From contig JADKBS010000054.1 in assembly GCA_016714985.1 (NCBI GenBank), positions 1-15,880 of the forward strand: 15,880 nt of DNA, in the 5' to 3' direction. Shown here in pieces: positions 1 to 8,325 of this stretch (its first letter is position 1; every line of letters starts with the position of its first letter). The stretch comes from Saprospiraceae bacterium (GTDB taxonomy: Bacteria; Bacteroidota; Bacteroidia; Chitinophagales; Saprospiraceae). Under the pieces are notes generated by a model. It did no database searches. It had not been told where the DNA came from and was given only the letters and a program-made list of their open reading frames with translations. A program made the translations under genes and the position numbers.

Positions 1-1
1 G

Positions 2-2070
2 AAATACGCCCACAACTACCCGCATTGCTGGCGCACCGACAAGCCTATCCTGTATTACCCGCTCGATTCGTGGTTCATCAAGGCCAGTGCGGTGAAGGAG
101 CGCATGTTTGAACTCAACAAGACCATCAACTGGAAGCCCGCCAGCACGGGCGAGGCCGCTTCGGAAAATGGCTCGAAAATCTGCAAGACTGGAACCTCAG
201 CCGCAGCCGCTACTGGGGAATCGGGCTGCCCATCCGGCGAACATGGGATGGAGCGAAAATGTATCGGTTCCGTTGCAGAGCTGAAAGCTGAAATCGAAAC
301 GGCAAATGAGAAGCTCGGTCTCAACCAAACTGTACCCACTGATTTGCACCGTCCATACATTGACGAAATAGTACTGGTAGCAGAAGGTGCCCCCGGCGTA
401 TACGAACCAATGCACCGTGAACTCGACCTCATTGACGTTTGGTTCGACTCCGGCTCCATGCCCTACGCCCAATGGGGATTGGATTTGGCAAAACTGAAAG
501 CCAACGCCGACCGCCCATTTAATGCGCCGTTCGACAATATGTACCCCGCCGACTTCATCGCCGAGGGCGTTAATAAACTAGGGCGTTCTCAACCCCGCGC
601 CATTGCCGTCATGGCCTTTTTGACTCGGTTTCGTTCAAAATGTGGTGTCGAAACGGCCTCGTGCTGGACAAGAACGGCAACAAAATGTCCAAGCGCCTCG
701 GCAATGCCGTTGACCCCTTCGAGACGATTGCGAAATATGGCGCCGACGCTACCCGCTGGTACATGATTTCCAACGCAGCGCCGTGGGAAAACCTGAAATT
801 CGACGTGGACGGCATCGCCGAGGTGCAGCGGAAGTTCTTTGGCACACTGTTCAATACCTACAATTTCTTCGCCACCTACGCCAATATTGACAAGTGGACG
901 ATGGACGAGTTCAACGTGATGCATTATGAGAAACGGAGCGAGCTCGACCGCTGGGTCATCTCCAAACTCTACAGCCTCGTCGCCGACTACCACGCCGCCA
1001 TGGACGACTATGAGCCGCACCGGGCCTGCCGCCTCGTGGAGGATTTTGTGGACGAGCATTTGAGCAACTGGTATGTGCGGTTGAGTAGGAGGAGGTTCTG
1101 GCGGGGTGAAATGAGCGACGATAAAAATGCGGCCTACCAAACGCTGTTCGAGTGCCTGATGGTCGTTGGGCAGTTGGCTTCCCCCATTGCGCCCTTCTTC
1201 ACCGACTGGCTGTACCGCAATTTGACCGCCCCCATCAAGGACGTTGCAAAGCAAAAAAACACCCCGCTGCGCCATGACAGTATCCACTTGGGCGACCTGA
1301 CACGGCCAGAACCTTTACAGGTTGACAAAATGCTGGAAAGGCGGATGGACTATGCCCAGCGCATCTGCTCGCTGGCGTTCAGTATCCGCAAGGGGAACGG
1401 GCTGCGGGTTCGTTTGCCGCTGCAAAAATTGCTGCTGCCCGTGCTCGATGAGCGCTTCATCACGGAGGTGGACGGCGTGAAGGACTTGATTTTGAGCGAA
1501 ATCAACGTGAAGCAAATCGAGTACATCACCGATGCCTCTGGACTTTTGAAAAAACAGGCGAAAGCCAATTTCAAGACCCTCGGCGCCAAGCTAGGTAAGG
1601 ACATGAAAGCCGCCGCTGAGCAGATTGCACAGTTCTCGAACGAGCAAATCAACGCTTTGGAAAAGGCGGGCAAGATGGCCATAGAAGCCAATGGCAACAA
1701 CTACGACCTCACGCCGGAAGACCTCGTGGTAACGACCGAAGACCTGCCCGGTTGGAAGGTCGCCTCTGACGGCCCGCTCACCGTGGCCCTCGATGTGACG
1801 CTGACGCCAGAACTGGAGGCCGAGGGCATCGCCCGTGACCTCGTGAACCGCATCCAGAACCTGCGCAAGGACAAGGAGTTCAACGTGACCGACCGCATCA
1901 ACGTGCGCATCGAAAACCACCCCGTGGTGGCGGCTGCCGTGGACGGTTTCGGGGAGTATATCATGGCGGAGGTGTTGGCGGATGGGCTGGTGCTGGCGGA
2001 TGGCGTGACAGGGGATGCAGTGGAACTGACTGATGAGGTGTCTATTGGAATCGAGGTGAGGTTGAATTGA
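2..2070 (+). CDS. ileS: Isoleucyl-tRNA synthetase, 3' part (5' end outside window; frameshifted)
   Basis: Class I aminoacyl-tRNA synthetase that charges tRNA-Ile in the cytoplasm. The open frame begins at base 2. After a frame change near 155 it reads GRFGKWLENLQDWNLSRSRYWG, the conserved block after the editing domain. It then returns to the first frame near 250 and gives DLHRPYIDEIVL and DVWFDSGS. The KMSKR catalytic loop is at 682-696. The anticodon-binding domain follows (around 930-1230), then a DUF5915-like C-terminal domain ending VRLN. There is no C-terminal CxxC zinc finger, which with DLHRPYID points to the eukaryote-like, mupirocin-tolerant IleRS type; that assignment is inference. 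The part from 565 to 650 is badly corrupted. There the expected FKNVVSNG reads FKMWCRNG because one A is lost and another gained about 15 bases later. From 640 to the stop the frame is clean. An essential gene is unlikely to be a true pseudogene, so I read the shifts as sequence errors. Confidence 0.95.
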
Positions 2071-2094
2071 TTCCACTTTTTAATTATAATTTTG
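2062..2094 (+). promoter_or_regulatory. Candidate Bacteroidota promoter for the ATPase cassette
   Basis: TAATTTTG at 2087-2094 matches the Bacteroidota -7 consensus TAnnTTTG exactly. TTG triplets at 2062-2064 and 2067-2069 are possible -33 elements, 22 and 17 bases upstream. The ATPase ATG at 2111 would give a short leader. The -33 part overlaps the last codons of ileS. Confidence 0.4.
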
Positions 2095-2110
2095 ACGAAA
2101 TTTCAAAGCC

Positions 2111-2980
2111 ATGTTGCGAAGTATTCAGTTGCAAAATTTTATGTCTTTTGGCAGTACAGCAAAGCCCATCATGCTGAACTCAGATAGCAACCTTTTGGTG
2201 GGCATTAATGGAAGTGGAAAGTCTAATTTCCTTAAGGCTATCCAATTACTGACCGAAGGCGTAAGAGAGAAGGAGGATTTCAGCGTTTGTTGAGCAAGTA
2301 AGGTGGTTTTGATGCAGTGGCAAACTATTTCGCGTACCAGTTGATAATTACGCTTAACTTTTGAGTTTGATGCAGAAATTATTCGTGCTTTGGAGTCGTC
2401 CACTAAATTATTTTCCGCAAATCCTTTTTACAAAATTGAAATCAACAAGGTTGGAATAACAGCTATTATTTAAGGAAGAAGTATATGCAGCACATGCTGG
2501 AGAGAGGAACTTATAAATTCAAAAAGGGTTAACCCGTTTTTCAAAGACATTAGATTTGATTACTTGGGAAAGCATTTTGCTTTAGTTTTAACAGAAGAAC
2601 GACTTCGTAAACCAATCACATTAGAAGGCATATCGGATGGAACACTTCGCTTTTTATTATTGCTCTCCATATTGCTTAATCCTCAGAAAGGGAAATTGAT
2701 TTGTATTGATGAACCGGAGATAAGCCTTCACCCTGATATGATTAGCATCTTGTCAGAAGTCATAAATCAATCAAACAGGGAAGGGACTCAATTGATAATT
2801 GCCACCCATTCACCAATGCTGCTGAATATGTTTGAGTTGGAGCAAGTATATATTGTTGAAAAAGATGAAAAGAATTCAACTGTATTCGTTTCTAAAACCG
2901 AGGAGGAATTCTCATCATGGACAGGCGAATTCCTACCGGGAAGACTTTGGCTTCAAGGGCTGCTTGGCGGCAGAAGATGA
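2111..2980 (+). pseudogene. SMC-like AAA family ATPase (COG4637/AAA_21 type), internally deleted and frameshifted
   Basis: Predicted RecF/SMC-like ATPase. Starting at ATG 2111, residues 1-10 (MLRSIQLQNF) and Walker A GINGSGKS at 2201-2224 are clear. After frame changes near 2275, 2355 and 2470 the reading continues as QRLLS, GGFDAVANY, FEFDAEIIRALESSTKLFSANPFYKIEINK and EEVYAAHAGERN. It then jumps to VNPFFKDIRFDYLGKHFALVL. The C-terminal half is open: signature-like ISDGTLRFL, Walker B LICIDEPE (catalytic Asp 2708-2710) and switch IIATHSP. The whole is about 290 codons. From what I recall of the family, members are some 80-120 residues longer and the missing part lies between GERN and VNPFF, so a real internal deletion near 2520 is likely besides the one-base shifts. 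Its stop overlaps the next gene's ATG. Composition is AT-rich (a sampled line is 33% GC), unlike ileS, suggesting acquisition by transfer. Confidence 0.8.
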
Positions 2981-3723
2981 CTATGTATAAAGGAATAATT
3001 TTCACGGAAGGCAGAGGTGAACTTAACCCGATTGAAAGTTCAACTGAACAGGCTTGCAGGTATTGCAGATGATGAGACAGGGCAGATGCTCCGTAATGCT
3101 TTTACATATCTCTTTGAACAAGAGATACCGCATCTTAAAACGCTATTTCTATTCCAAATGAGTGGTGGCTGGAAGGCTGCATTGAAAGCTTTTGCAAAAA
3201 GCCTGAATACTGAAAGCACTCATCAAAATTGCTTGCTGATTGATTTTCAAGATGTTCCAGAGCATTCAAGTTCAAAACAAGACGCCCTTGTCAAGCAGGT
3301 CGAAGAATACTTTGAAAAAGGTGAGATTGGCGCTTCAACAGTTGATTTTTTCATATCGTCAATTCAAGATGTTTACTTTATGGTACAGAAACTGGAGGCT
3401 TGGATTTTATCTCAGCCTGATGTAATTGAACAATGTTTCGGACATTTGGAATACAACCGAACTAAGTTTGAGGCAAGGAAAGGAAAAGAACTTGCTTTAG
3501 CTGCTTCCTCCATTAAAGACCCAGACTCCATTTTAAACGAGCTTTTAAGATATTTTGAGAAACCTGATAAAACGGAAATCTCAAGAAATTGAAGTACGAA
3601 AAGGGCGGAAAAGTAAGGCTCGCCTATGAAATGCTGACCAAATTGAACATGAAACAATTAATGGCAGATTTTGAAGATATCCGTGGGCTTGTTGATAAAA
3701 TCCGGCAAGTGAATAGTATTTGA
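2977..3723 (+). CDS. TOPRIM/DUF4276-like partner protein of the ATPase (two frameshifts)
   Basis: The ATG at 2977 overlaps the ATPase stop as ATGA, so the two are probably translationally coupled; a second ATG at 2983 gives MYKGIIFTEGRGE. A frame change between about 3017 and 3065 leads into ADDETGQMLRNAFTYLFEQE. This open frame runs to 3592. A second change near 3580 gives KKLKYEKGGKVRLAYEMLTK and a C-terminus ending IRQVNSI at 3723, about 248 residues in all. The early Glu in TEGRGE, a later LLIDFQD, and the YFMVQKLEAWILSQPDVI block resemble the DUF4276 family, whose fold is related to TOPRIM nucleases. Family assignment is from remembered motifs and not from a search. ATPase plus TOPRIM-like pairs are known in anti-phage modules such as OLD-type and PARIS systems; a defence role here is inference. 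Confidence 0.65.
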
Positions 3724-3756
3724 AACAGCAAATAGCTACAAATAGCGACCATCCTC

Positions 3757-4724
3757 TCACTTCCTCCGTTGCGTCACATACACCACCAACTCCCGCATCG
3801 CCGTCTTCGCCGCTGAGTCGGGCATCTGGTCGAGGATGGCGAAGGCCGCAGCGCTGTAGCGCTCCATCGCTGCCTTAGCATAGTCGAGGCCGCCGCTGGC
3901 CTGCACGAAGGCGATGACCTCCTTCACTTTTTCGGGCTTGTCATGTGGCGCTTGATGAGGTTCATGATATGGCCCTTGTCGCTGCGGCTGGCGTTTTCGA
4001 GGGCGTAGATGAGGGGCAGGGTGAGCTTTTTCTCCTGAATATCAATGCCGAGCGGCTTGCCCACGTCGTCAGTGCCGAAGTCGAAAAGGTCGTCCTTGAT
4101 TTGGAAGGCGATGCCGAGGTTTTCGCCGAAGAGGCGCATCTGCTCAATCACCGTTTCGTCCTTGGTAGTGCTGGCTGCGCCAACGCTGCACGCTGCCGCA
4201 ATGAGCGACGCCGTTTTCTGCCTAATTACATCGTAATAAACCGACTCTTTGATGTCCAATCGGCGGGCCTTTTCGAGCTGCAAAAGCTCGCCCTCGCTCA
4301 TGGCCTTCACGGCCTCCGAAATGATTTCCAGTAGTCGGAACTCCTTGTTTTTCAAGGCCAACAAAAGCCCTTGCGCAAAGAGGTAATCGCCGACGAGCAC
4401 AGCCACCTTGTTTTTCCAAAGGGCATTGATGGAGAAAAAGCCACGGCGCTCGTCCGACTCGTCCACCACATCGTCGTGGACGAGGGTGGCGGTGTGCAGC
4501 AGTTCTACCATGGAGGCAGCGGTGAAAGTGGCCTCGGTGGTGCCGCCGCAAATTTGGGCGCTGAGGAAAACGAACATGGGCCGCACCTGCTTGCCCTTGC
4601 GCCGCACGATATAGTACATGATGCGGTCGAGCAACGGCACATGGCTTTTTAGCGCTCGGAAGTGCTGCTCGAACTTGTCCAGTTCGTGCTCGATTGGCCG
4701 TTTTATCGTATCAATTGAAGACAT
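3757..4724 (-). CDS. All-trans polyprenyl diphosphate synthase (one frameshift near the C-terminus)
   Basis: Condenses isopentenyl diphosphate units onto an allylic primer to make the long prenyl chain of the quinone (menaquinone in most Bacteroidota). It starts at ATG 4724. The substrate-binding GKQVRP is at residues 44-49, the first Asp-rich motif DDVVD at 84-88 and the second, DDLFD, at 211-215. The residue five before the first motif is Ala79, a small residue that leaves room for a long product, as in octaprenyl synthases. Near 3943 the frame breaks: KRHMTSPKK-stop becomes KRHNDKPEKVKEV if one A is restored. The C-terminus then runs through SGGLDYAKAAMERYSAAAFAILDQM to the stop at 3757-3759, about 322 residues, which is the usual length. 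A heptamer repeat lies just upstream of the start. It converges with the ATPase cassette, 33 bases away. Exact chain length cannot be read from the sequence. Confidence 0.93.
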
Positions 4725-4728
4725 CTTC

Positions 4729-4763
4729 AGTTGGCAGTTAGCAATTGGCAGTTGGCAGTCAAT
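4729..4763. repeat. Heptanucleotide tandem repeat (AGTTGGC)n upstream of the prenyl synthase
   Basis: Five consecutive 7-base units on the + strand: AGTTGGC, AGTTAGC, AATTGGC, AGTTGGC and the diverged AGTCAAT. On the coding (-) strand they read ACTGCCA-type units and occupy -5 to -39 relative to the ATG at 4724, exactly where a leader and ribosome site would lie. A related array is at 15772-15817. Confidence 0.85.
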
Positions 4764-4818
4764 ACCTGCTTCAAAAAGGTCTTAATGTGCAATAGCCATG
4801 CTAACTAAACGCCGGGCG

Positions 4819-4842
4819 CAAAGTAGCTTTTAACTTTTGCAA
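4819..4842 (-). promoter_or_regulatory. Weak promoter candidate for the prenyl synthase
   Basis: On the minus strand, TACTTTGC (4825-4818) resembles the TAnnTTTG -7 box but is one base short. A TTG lies 14 bases upstream (4842-4840), closer than usual. It would place the heptamer repeats within the transcribed leader. Suggestive only. Confidence 0.2.
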
Positions 4843-4914
4843 TCTTGTTTGCGACAGTTAAACAGTCATGTTGAATTTTGGATGTGGGAAAAGCTAGTTT
4901 TATGCTGCGCAATT

Positions 4915-6014
4915 TCAACAAAGCACGTACCGCTTGCCCGGCAAGGAGCGCACGATGCCCTTGAATTCTAGGTTCAGCAGCAGCGCCGCCAATTCGCTTT
5001 GGCCAATGGCCGTGGCGTAGCTGAGTTGGTCAACGCCCATTTCCTCGTTGGCCTGGAGCAAATCCACCACCGTTTTTTCGGGTTCGGTCAGTTCATCGAA
5101 AAGTTTTCCTTGGGCGACGTTGGCAGAAGGGGAACCATCCTCCCGGCTCCAGCGCAGCAGGGTGGCCACGTCTTCGGCACTTTCGAGGAGCTGCGCCATG
5201 TTCTTTTTGATGAGGTAATTGCAGCCCTGCGAAAACTTGTCCTTCAATCGGCCCGGCACGGCGAACACATCACGGCCATAGCCGTTGGCCTGCTGCACGG
5301 TGATGATGGAGCCGCCCTATTGGCCGTTTCTACCACAATTATTGCATCGCAGATTCCAGCAACGATTCGGTTGCGCATGGGGAAAGTCTCCGCTCCGGCC
5401 CCACAGACTGGCAAATTCGGTCATGATGCCCCCTTGTCGCATCATGTCCACCGCCACTTTCTTGTGCTGCGGCGGGTAGATGCGGGCGAGGCCATGCCCC
5501 AAAACGGCGAGGGTTTCCAGCCCAGTATCGAGGCTTTTTTTATGCGCCGCAACGTCAATTCCATAAGCCAAGCCACTGACAATCAGCGGCTTGTAAGGGG
5601 CAAGCCCTTCCACGATTTCTTCGCAAACACTAAGGCCATAAGGTGTGGGCGTACGGGTACCGATAATGCCGACGGTGCGGGGGCAGTTGAGGTCGGCGTT
5701 GCCGCTGTAGTAGAGCATGACGGGTGCGTCGCTGAGGTTGCGCAGTCGCTGCGGATAGTCTTTTTGGAGGTAGAAAATAGGCTTTATGCCATGCTTGATC
5801 AGGAAATCCACCTCTTTTCCGCTTCTTCCATCACAGCGGGGTCGAGGACGTTGTTGGCGATGATTTCACCGATGCCGGGTATCCGCATCGGCTCCGTTTT
5901 CTTGGTACTGAAAACTTCCCGAGGTCCACCGCAGTAGCTGACGAGCACTTTTGCCGTCACTGCGCCCACCATCGGAATCTTGGTCAAAGCTACCTTGTAA
6001 AGCAAGTCGTTCAT
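4915..6014 (-). CDS. dprA: DNA-processing protein DprA (three frameshifts)
   Basis: DprA binds incoming single-stranded DNA during natural transformation and loads RecA. I chose ATG 6014 (MNDLLYKVALTKIPMVG); the open frame extends further upstream but without family-like sequence. Residues about 43-60 form a helix-hairpin-helix (MRIPGIGEIIANN). The Rossmann-like core shows VGIIGTRTPTPYG, SGLAYGIDVAAH and LGHGLARIYPPQH, then MRNRIVAGICDAIIVVETA, then GGSII. A winged-helix C-terminal domain (about ELTEPEKTVVDLLQANEEMG to the end) closes the protein. Frame breaks near 5815 (AAAAA read as AAAA before GAGGTG), near 5415, and at 5315-5317 (GGGG read as GGG) each look like a single-base change. Total length is about 366 codons, normal for the family. 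It is followed downstream by the prenyl synthase on the same strand, with 190 bases between. Confidence 0.93.
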
Positions 6015-6145
6015 TTTTTTTGTTGGGCTTTCAAGTTTCTCATAGTTTTGGGTGTTTTTTTGTGAAACAAAGCACCCCATTCAACTCCTTGGCTGCGTGG
6101 CCGCAAGCCCGCACCGCAAACTTACTTTAAAACCCTTTAATTAAG

Positions 6146-6772
6146 ATGAAAGGACTTCTGTCAAAAGTTGAATATATTGTTATCGGCGTACTCGCCCTTA
6201 TTTTCCTGATGTGGACGGTATCAAAATGCAATGCCCACAAAGAGGAAGCACAAGGCCAAGCGGCCATCGAGTCGCAGGAAGATAGTTTGGCGCAAGCTGA
6301 AAACAAGAAATTGCCGCCGCCCATTGTGCAGCAACCCGCTGTAGCGCAGCAACCTGCTTCTTCTCCTGATACCTATCAGCCAATTGATGGCAGCGCACCT
6401 GCTACGACTACCTCCACCACCGCAACCCAACCTGCCGCTGGCAGTGCCGCTAGTGCAAAACCTGCCCAAACGCAGGCTGCCCAGCCAACGACCGGCGCCG
6501 ATGCTGGGCGCTCCAAGCTTTTCGTCACCATTGATAAGCTGAAAGTTCGCAAGACGCCCGGCCTGAAAGGTGAACTCTTGGGCGAACTGAAGCTCTTCGA
6601 TGAGGTCTATTATATGGACGAGGTCACCGATTCCAGCTTCACCGTGAACTTGGGCACCGAAAAGGCCACCGAGCCTTACGTGAAAATCAAGACAAAGCGG
6701 GGCACTGTGGGCTGGGTTTTCGGCGCAGGGGTACATTACGTCAAAAAGAAACGGAGCGGGGTACTACAATAG
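6146..6772 (+). CDS. Membrane-anchored protein with a C-terminal bacterial SH3-like domain
   Basis: 208 residues, intact. The N-terminus has one hydrophobic helix at residues 10-26 (YIVIGVLALIFLMWTVS) with a Cys at 28. A roughly 95-residue low-complexity linker rich in Pro, Ala, Gln and Thr follows. The C-terminal part, about residues 124-200, has the SH3b pattern: KLFVTIDKLKVRKTPGLKG, then GELKLFDEVYYMDE and KIKTKRGTVGWVFGAGVHYV. Bacterial SH3 domains usually bind cell-wall peptide or mediate protein contacts; the linker length suggests it reaches into the periplasm. It is divergent from dprA, with 131 bases between the two starts and no clear TAnnTTTG box there (TACTTTAA at 6123-6130 is the nearest). 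The specific function is unknown. Confidence 0.8.
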   Translation: MKGLLSKVEYIVIGVLALIFLMWTVSKCNAHKEEAQGQAAIESQEDSLAQAENKKLPPPIVQQPAVAQQPASSPDTYQPIDGSAPATTTSTTATQPAAGSAASAKPAQTQAAQPTTGADAGRSKLFVTIDKLKVRKTPGLKGELLGELKLFDEVYYMDEVTDSSFTVNLGTEKATEPYVKIKTKRGTVGWVFGAGVHYVKKKRSGVLQ

Positions 6773-6799
6773 TTGGGAGGTATTTCAACATAAGGCCCA

Positions 6800-6832
6800 T
6801 TTGTGTCGTTAAAATGTGACCCCATAAGTTTT
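6800..6832 (+). promoter_or_regulatory. Candidate Bacteroidota promoter for the CFFCGGAGPE protein
   Basis: TTTG at 6800-6803 and TAAGTTTT at 6825-6832 (TAnnTTTG with the last base changed), 21 bases apart. The start codon at 6848 follows closely. This gap separates the gene from the SH3 gene that ends at 6772. Confidence 0.35.
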
Positions 6833-6847
6833 TACCGTTTCAATACC

Positions 6848-7297
6848 ATGCAAATAATGAAAATCAAGACTTTGGCCCTCATGGCCCTTTTCGCAATTGG
6901 CTTTTGCATCACCCTGCAAGCGCAGGAGAATGCCTGGAAAACCCTCGGCAAAGTGACTTACAAAAAGGAGTACGACGAGATGCTCGGCTTCAAGGTGGAC
7001 GTGCCCATTTTCAGCAATGAAATCCAAAAACTGGAAGGGAAGGAAGTGACCATAAAGGGCTATATCATCCCAGTTGAGGGTTACAAAAGCCACAAAGAGT
7101 TCATCTTCTCGGCCTATCCCTACAGCATGTGCTTTTTCTGTGGCGGCGCAGGGCCTGAGACGGTACTCGAAGTCAAGGCCAAAACCGCCGTGCCCTTCAC
7201 TGCCGACCCCATTACCATCAAAGGCAAATTGCACCTCAACTCCACGGACATCAACAAGCTGATGTACTCGCTTTCCAATGTTGAATTGGTTAAGTGA
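6848..7297 (+). CDS. Small secreted protein with OB-fold-like core and CFFCGGAGPE motif (DUF3299-like)
   Basis: 149 residues. I prefer ATG 6848 (or 6857) to the upstream start at 6803, because a clean signal peptide begins here: MKIKTLALMALFAIGFCITLQA with cleavage probably before QEN. The mature part opens AWKTLGKVTYKKEYDEMLG, then IQKLEGKEVTIKGYIIPVEGY. It continues to the cysteine motif CFFCGGAGPE at residues 95-104 and ends in an ITIKGKLHLNSTDINKLMYSL strand-rich stretch. The VTIKGYIIP strand and the small beta-rich size recall DUF3299, periplasmic OB-fold-like proteins of unknown role. The C-x-x-C-G-G pair could form a disulfide or bind a metal such as copper or zinc; that is inference. 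It stands alone, between the SH3 gene and the inverted-repeat element. Confidence 0.7.
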   Translation: MQIMKIKTLALMALFAIGFCITLQAQENAWKTLGKVTYKKEYDEMLGFKVDVPIFSNEIQKLEGKEVTIKGYIIPVEGYKSHKEFIFSAYPYSMCFFCGGAGPETVLEVKAKTAVPFTADPITIKGKLHLNSTDINKLMYSLSNVELVK

Positions 7298-7326
7298 GCA
7301 GGCAAATTAAAGTGCAGCTTGATTGA

Positions 7327-7511
7327 CAATGGTTCGTGAAGGTTTCAAGTTTAAGGTTTCAGGTGAGTACCTGTTAAAAACAATTTTGAATAGGTTGATT
7401 TGAAAAAGAACCCATTCAAAAATGATAGTCATTCCCAATTGAGCCAGAAACCTTCGTGAAATCCCGAAAAATCGGGACTGGCTCTGAAACTTGAAACCTC
7501 ACGAACCATTG
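7327..7511. repeat. Nested inverted-repeat element (MITE/REP-like)
   Basis: The left arm (7327-7362) and right arm (7484-7511) are reverse complements over 28 bases, apart from one extra A and one extra 7-base unit in the left arm. The ends are CAATGG and CCATTG. Inside, GAGCCAG (7441-7447) pairs with CTGGCTC (7478-7484), enclosing a further hairpin TCCCGA-AAAA-TCGGGA (7462-7477). The arms are built of heptamers: GTTTCAA, GTTTAAG, GTTTCAG at 7342-7362. The element fills most of the 300 bases between 7298 and 7597, which contain no gene. I see no coding capacity in it. Confidence 0.8.
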
Positions 7512-7597
7512 AATTAGTCACCCTGAATGAACTAACTTAAGCGCTTCGCAAAGCGTTGTATATCAATTCGTTAAACCATTTTTTAAATCAATTCACG

Positions 7598-8305
7598 ATG
7601 AAAAACTTTTTCAAGAAGCTATTCGGTGGCGCTGATGAGAAGGCTGCCGAAACTGCCAATACCGCTTCACAGGCTGCCAACACTGCCAAGGAAGATGCTA
7701 AGGACACCCTTTCCGAAGTGGCTGAAGGCGCTTCGAACCTGTTCAACAAGGCCAAGGAATCCCTTGCCGATGTGGCCGCTGACATTAAGGAAGGTGCCAG
7801 CGCCGTCATCGAAGACGCCAGTGAACTGGCATCTGCTGCGGGCGAAAAACTTTCCGAGGCAAAAGACAAGGTTAAGGAAGAATTTGCAGAGCACGTCGGC
7901 AACCCGTCCGACTTGATGGCCAAGGCTAAGGCGTCCCTTTCCGAGGTAGCCGCCGACATCAAGGAGACCGCCAGCGACCTGGCCGAAGACGCTGGCAAGC
8001 TGGCCTCCGCCGCTGGCGAAAAGCTGGCCGAAGCAAAGGATTACGTGAAAGAAGGCGTCACCGAGCATATCGGCGACCCCGGCGAACTGCTGTCCAAAGC
8101 CAAGGATTCGGTCGTGGACGCTGGCACCAAGCTTAAGGACGCCGCCCAGGAAGAGTGGGCCAATGCCAGCGAAAAAATCCAGGATTTGAAGGAGTCCTTC
8201 ACGAAGAAGGATGACGCTGACGTAGCCGAAGCTCCCAAAGCGGATGGTGAGGCAACGGCAGCCGCCGAGCCGAAAACGGACGATGTGACGAAGGCCGACG
8301 CCTAA
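7598..8305 (+). CDS. LEA-like, Ala/Lys/Glu-rich helical repeat protein
   Basis: 235 residues, intact. I chose ATG 7598 (MKNFFKKLFGG) over the upstream in-frame extension; the first ten residues could form an amphipathic membrane-contacting helix, with no signal peptide. The rest is predicted almost wholly helical. Two 58-residue repeats (residues 51-108 and 109-166; DNA 7748-7921 and 7922-8095) share KAKxSLxxVAADIKE, EDAxxLASAAGEKLxEAKD and VKExxxEHxGxPxxL, and a third partial copy begins at KAKDSVVDAG. Ala- and Lys-rich amphipathic repeats like these occur in group 3 LEA and apolipoprotein-like stress proteins. A role in stress tolerance or membrane/protein shielding is inference. The acidic Ala-rich tail after KKDDADVAEAP is probably disordered. 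A strong terminator follows. Confidence 0.75.
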   Translation: MKNFFKKLFGGADEKAAETANTASQAANTAKEDAKDTLSEVAEGASNLFNKAKESLADVAADIKEGASAVIEDASELASAAGEKLSEAKDKVKEEFAEHVGNPSDLMAKAKASLSEVAADIKETASDLAEDAGKLASAAGEKLAEAKDYVKEGVTEHIGDPGELLSKAKDSVVDAGTKLKDAAQEEWANASEKIQDLKESFTKKDDADVAEAPKADGEATAAAEPKTDDVTKADA

Positions 8306-8325
8306 GTTTTAGCTGTCTTTACATA

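Noticed and set aside
148..260. Programmed ribosomal frameshifting in ileS
   Set aside because: No conserved slippery site plus pseudoknot; several shifts in both directions occur in the same gene and in many unrelated genes, and simple homopolymer errors explain most of them.
589..1287. Long minus-strand open frame opposite ileS
   Set aside because: Antisense shadow of the GC-rich ileS coding frame; His/Val-rich composition with no family-like motif or start context.
4999..5937. 312-codon plus-strand open frame over dprA
   Set aside because: It lies antisense to recognisable DprA sequence (SGLAYGIDVAAH, winged helix) and its translation has no motif.
7748..8095. Regular DNA repeats considered as a CRISPR or tandem-repeat array
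   Set aside because: They are two 174-base in-frame copies encoding protein repeats, without spacers.
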